From Bacteroidota bacterium (lineage in GTDB: Bacteria; Bacteroidota; Ignavibacteria; Kapaibacteriales; UBA2268), in assembly GCA_027371665.1 (NCBI GenBank), contig DAHXMP010000308.1, positions 1 through 5,325 on the forward strand: 5,325 nucleotides of DNA, in the 5' to 3' direction. The position numbers and the translations under genes were made by a program. The notes under the pieces were generated by a model. The model saw only the letters and a program-made list of their open reading frames with translations. It was not told where the DNA came from and searched no databases. Below, in pieces: positions 3,155 to 5,325 of the stretch (its first letter is position 1; each line of letters opens with the position of its first letter).

Positions 3155-5325
3155 TTAATGCCTGATTACCGCAAACTTTCCAACCGATACCGCATCTGTC
3201 GTTGATGACGAAGCGACAATCATATATACACCGCTTGATACATAGCTTCCTTTTGTATCTCTCCCGTCCCAAACGGCTTTTCTTCCGGATACATTGAGGG
3301 AATTAATAAAACCGCCGTCAATTGTAAGTATTTTCAGGGAAGCATCGGCAGCTAAACCGTCTATTACCAGTTCTCCGTCCTTTTCAGGGTCGTAGGGTTG
3401 AGGATAACATTTAATATTAAACTGTGGCAGAGGCTCTATCGAAAGGCTATGTGCAACAGACAAACCTTTTTTTGTACCGAAAAATATTTCCCCGGTTTGC
3501 GGATTAGTCTTAATTGCATATACTTCATCGCTGACAAGCTTGCTGTTTTCCTTGGTAATAATTGCCAGAACTTCCGTACCGTCGGAATTCAGCACCCATA
3601 CCCCGGTATTCGTAGCAATCCATTTGTTATTCAGTGCGTCGACAGCAATATCATTAATCATCTGATTTCCAACAAGGTTTATCTGCCTCATGCTGGGTTT
3701 GGAATTCTGAAGCACGGCATAAGGATTGTACATAACACACAACCCGGATTCAAAACCTATCCATAAAGCATCAGTTTTATCAACCGCAAGCGACGTGATA
3801 CCGTTCTCGAGCATTGCTGAATTTGAGGTTGTGAGCAATCCGCAAATATCATCTGCTTTATTGTCTAAAGTTCCGTTCTCATTGAAATACATAATTCCCC
3901 AGGGTTCGCTTGTTCCCGAACCGAGCCACTTGGTTCCCGACTGGTCAATAGCTATAGATAAAAAAGTTCTTTTTGTAGGATAAACACAATTTTCGAAATC
4001 AACAAACGAGCCGTCCTTTTTATAAGCAAGGAGAGAAGGTCCCGGGCTTTCCAATCCATAGTTGGTTATCCAGAGGACACCGTTACTATCGGTGGCAGTT
4101 TGACCGGCAATTACCCAGTCATCACTTATCGCAATACCTCTCATGGGTGTATTATGATTGTTAAAAATCTTATAGGTATAACCCGTATCGGTTTGTTGTA
4201 CCATACATAAACCGCTGCCCCAGTTGCTGGCAAATATTTTACCCTTCCTGTCGGATGAGATTTTATAGTAGCTGTCATTCAGCAATACCGTATCTTTTTC
4301 ATTATTGAAATTTGTCCATTCACCGTTCTCAAATTTCATGAATCCTTTTCCCCTGCCGTCAAAGTCCGTTGCTGCCCATAATGCTCCCATCCCGTCAATA
4401 TCCAGGCTGAGAAAAAGATTAATTGCCGGGGAATTTGGGGCTTCGGTATCGAGATTTTTATTTTGATAGATACCGATACCTGAATCGTTAAAGAAAATAA
4501 TTATCGCATCGGCTGTAAATATATAACCGTTGATTAATGTAATTTGTGAAGGACGCACAATTCCGAGATTGCCGTTTGAAAGAGAATAGATAGCATAATC
4601 CGTAGAACTATACAACACATTATCTTTCGAATGAAGAGTATTGTAGTGTTCCCATGTCTCGAGTGTATCGAGAACTGTGAACTTATTGCTGTCGAGCCTG
4701 CATAAATTTCCGGAAGTAATGGCATAAAGGGAACCGTTATTAAAACATATACTTAAAATTGCAGAATTCGGAAGACCCTCACTTGCGTCATAAACATTCC
4801 ACGATTGCGGGTCAATTATCATTGAATTCAACTCGGCTTCAGCTATCCCGGCATCAGTTGCCAGCCATATCTCATTACCCTGAATCAAAATTTTATTTAC
4901 AATCGGCTTCTGTTGAAAACTTCCAAACATACTGACAGTTTCAACAAAAACTTTTTGCTTAGTATTGAAAATAGTTAAACCAAATCCTCCACCTATATAA
5001 GCAAGAGAATCCCGGATAAGTATATCATTAATCACCGGATTTGTCAGGTTAGTAGTATTGACAATATCTGTTATGTGGGTTATCCCCAGATTCTCGGATA
5101 TTATTTCAAAATATCCTTCAAATGTTCCTGCATAAATTATCTTATTTAATGTATCTGCACATATAGCAGTAATATCATTGCTTGCCAAACCTTCATTTGT
5201 GCCGAGTTTGATAAAACGGCTTCCGCTGTTTGTACCCGATGAGTCATATATAAAAATACCACCGGTAGTACCTGCCCAGATTCTTCCCCTGGAGTCAACC
5301 GCAGCCGATGTAACATTTAATAATG
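3155..5325 (-). CDS. PorZ-like two-domain beta-propeller protein, 5' end beyond the window
   Basis: The frame is open from the right edge (first full codon at 5323) to TAA at 3155-3157, giving 722 visible residues, and it lacks a start here. The TTG at 5188 is internal: the 45 codons upstream read as a propeller blade, AAVDSRGRIWAGTTGGIFIYD, followed by the junction NEGLASNDITAI. Repeated blades of the two-component-regulator-propeller type follow, for example LSLDIDGMGALWAATD, SIAIDQSGTKWLGSG, SLAVDKTDALWIGFESG and DIAVDALNNKWIATNTGVW. The last 88 residues form a beta-sandwich tail (CYPQPYDPEKDG... AVWDGRDTKG... SGVYMIVAS... GKFAVIRH) like FlgD-like/T9SS-type C-terminal domains. Order and motifs, especially 'TGEIFFGTKKGLSVAHS' before the tail, resemble PorZ, a surface protein of the type IX secretion attachment complex that delivers anionic lipopolysaccharide to the sortase. 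Other propeller proteins of T9SS bacteria look alike, so this is a family-level call. No histidine kinase domain is present. Its base composition is clearly less AT-rich than genes A-C, and it faces them convergently. Confidence 0.85.
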   Translation of the reverse strand, partial: LLNVTSAAVDSRGRIWAGTTGGIFIYDSSGTNSGSRFIKLGTNEGLASNDITAICADTLNKIIYAGTFEGYFEIISENLGITHITDIVNTTNLTNPVINDILIRDSLAYIGGGFGLTIFNTKQKVFVETVSMFGSFQQKPIVNKILIQGNEIWLATDAGIAEAELNSMIIDPQSWNVYDASEGLPNSAILSICFNNGSLYAITSGNLCRLDSNKFTVLDTLETWEHYNTLHSKDNVLYSSTDYAIYSLSNGNLGIVRPSQITLINGYIFTADAIIIFFNDSGIGIYQNKNLDTEAPNSPAINLFLSLDIDGMGALWAATDFDGRGKGFMKFENGEWTNFNNEKDTVLLNDSYYKISSDRKGKIFASNWGSGLCMVQQTDTGYTYKIFNNHNTPMRGIAISDDWVIAGQTATDSNGVLWITNYGLESPGPSLLAYKKDGSFVDFENCVYPTKRTFLSIAIDQSGTKWLGSGTSEPWGIMYFNENGTLDNKADDICGLLTTSNSAMLENGITSLAVDKTDALWIGFESGLCVMYNPYAVLQNSKPSMRQINLVGNQMINDIAVDALNNKWIATNTGVWVLNSDGTEVLAIITKENSKLVSDEVYAIKTNPQTGEIFFGTKKGLSVAHSLSIEPLPQFNIKCYPQPYDPEKDGELVIDGLAADASLKILTIDGGFINSLNVSGRKAVWDGRDTKGSYVSSGVYMIVASSSTTDAVSVGKFAVIRH

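Noticed and set aside
3398..3983. Two plus-strand open frames (122 and 85 codons) over the propeller gene
   Set aside because: They are antisense to the clear propeller blades and have no recognisable motifs or start signals.
4534..4725. 63-codon minus-strand open frame inside the propeller gene
   Set aside because: It overlaps the propeller coding sequence in a different frame and is a shadow of it.
3155..5325. Hybrid two-component sensor suggested by the propeller repeats
   Set aside because: The protein ends in a beta-sandwich tail with no kinase, membrane or receiver segment after the propellers.

Overview
The window comes from a Bacteroidota/Ignavibacteriota-type bacterium. The best evidence is the long minus-strand gene on the right. 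It is a beta-propeller protein with 'VD..G..W.GT..G' blades and a C-terminal 'CYPQP...WDGRD..G..V.SGVY' sandwich domain, and its second half and tail resemble PorZ-type proteins of type IX secretion bacteria. The exact lineage cannot be fixed from sequence alone.

Layout. Positions 1-75 are a short, relatively GC-rich fragment that several frames cross without a stop; it may be the edge of a neighbouring gene. Positions 76-407 hold no long gene. They contain a possible sigma70-like promoter, a 23-codon mini-ORF behind a strong Shine-Dalgarno sequence, and two tidy inverted repeats (271-300 and 310-359). Positions 408-2844 carry three very AT-rich plus-strand genes with short gaps (74 and 32 nt), probably one transcription unit. 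Gene A encodes a beta-rich protein with a glycine-rich hydrophobic segment; its natural start appears to be ATG 408, but codon 12 is TGA. Gene B encodes a membrane-anchored protein of unknown function. Gene C encodes a papain-like (C1A) cysteine peptidase with Gln, Cys, His and Asn all visible. Positions 2845-3154 are a convergent intergenic region with terminator-like hairpins for both strands. Positions 3155-5325 are the 3' part of the PorZ-like propeller gene, which runs off the right edge of the window.

How the parts may work together. Genes A-C look like a small accessory cassette. A cytoplasmic-looking cysteine peptidase sits next to a membrane-anchored protein and a protein with a bacteriocin- or pore-like Gly-rich helix. 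A processing or maturation relationship, or a toxin/defence role, is possible but is inference only. The base composition of the cassette differs clearly from the propeller gene, which fits separate acquisition. The propeller gene faces the cassette on the opposite strand and is probably unrelated to it.
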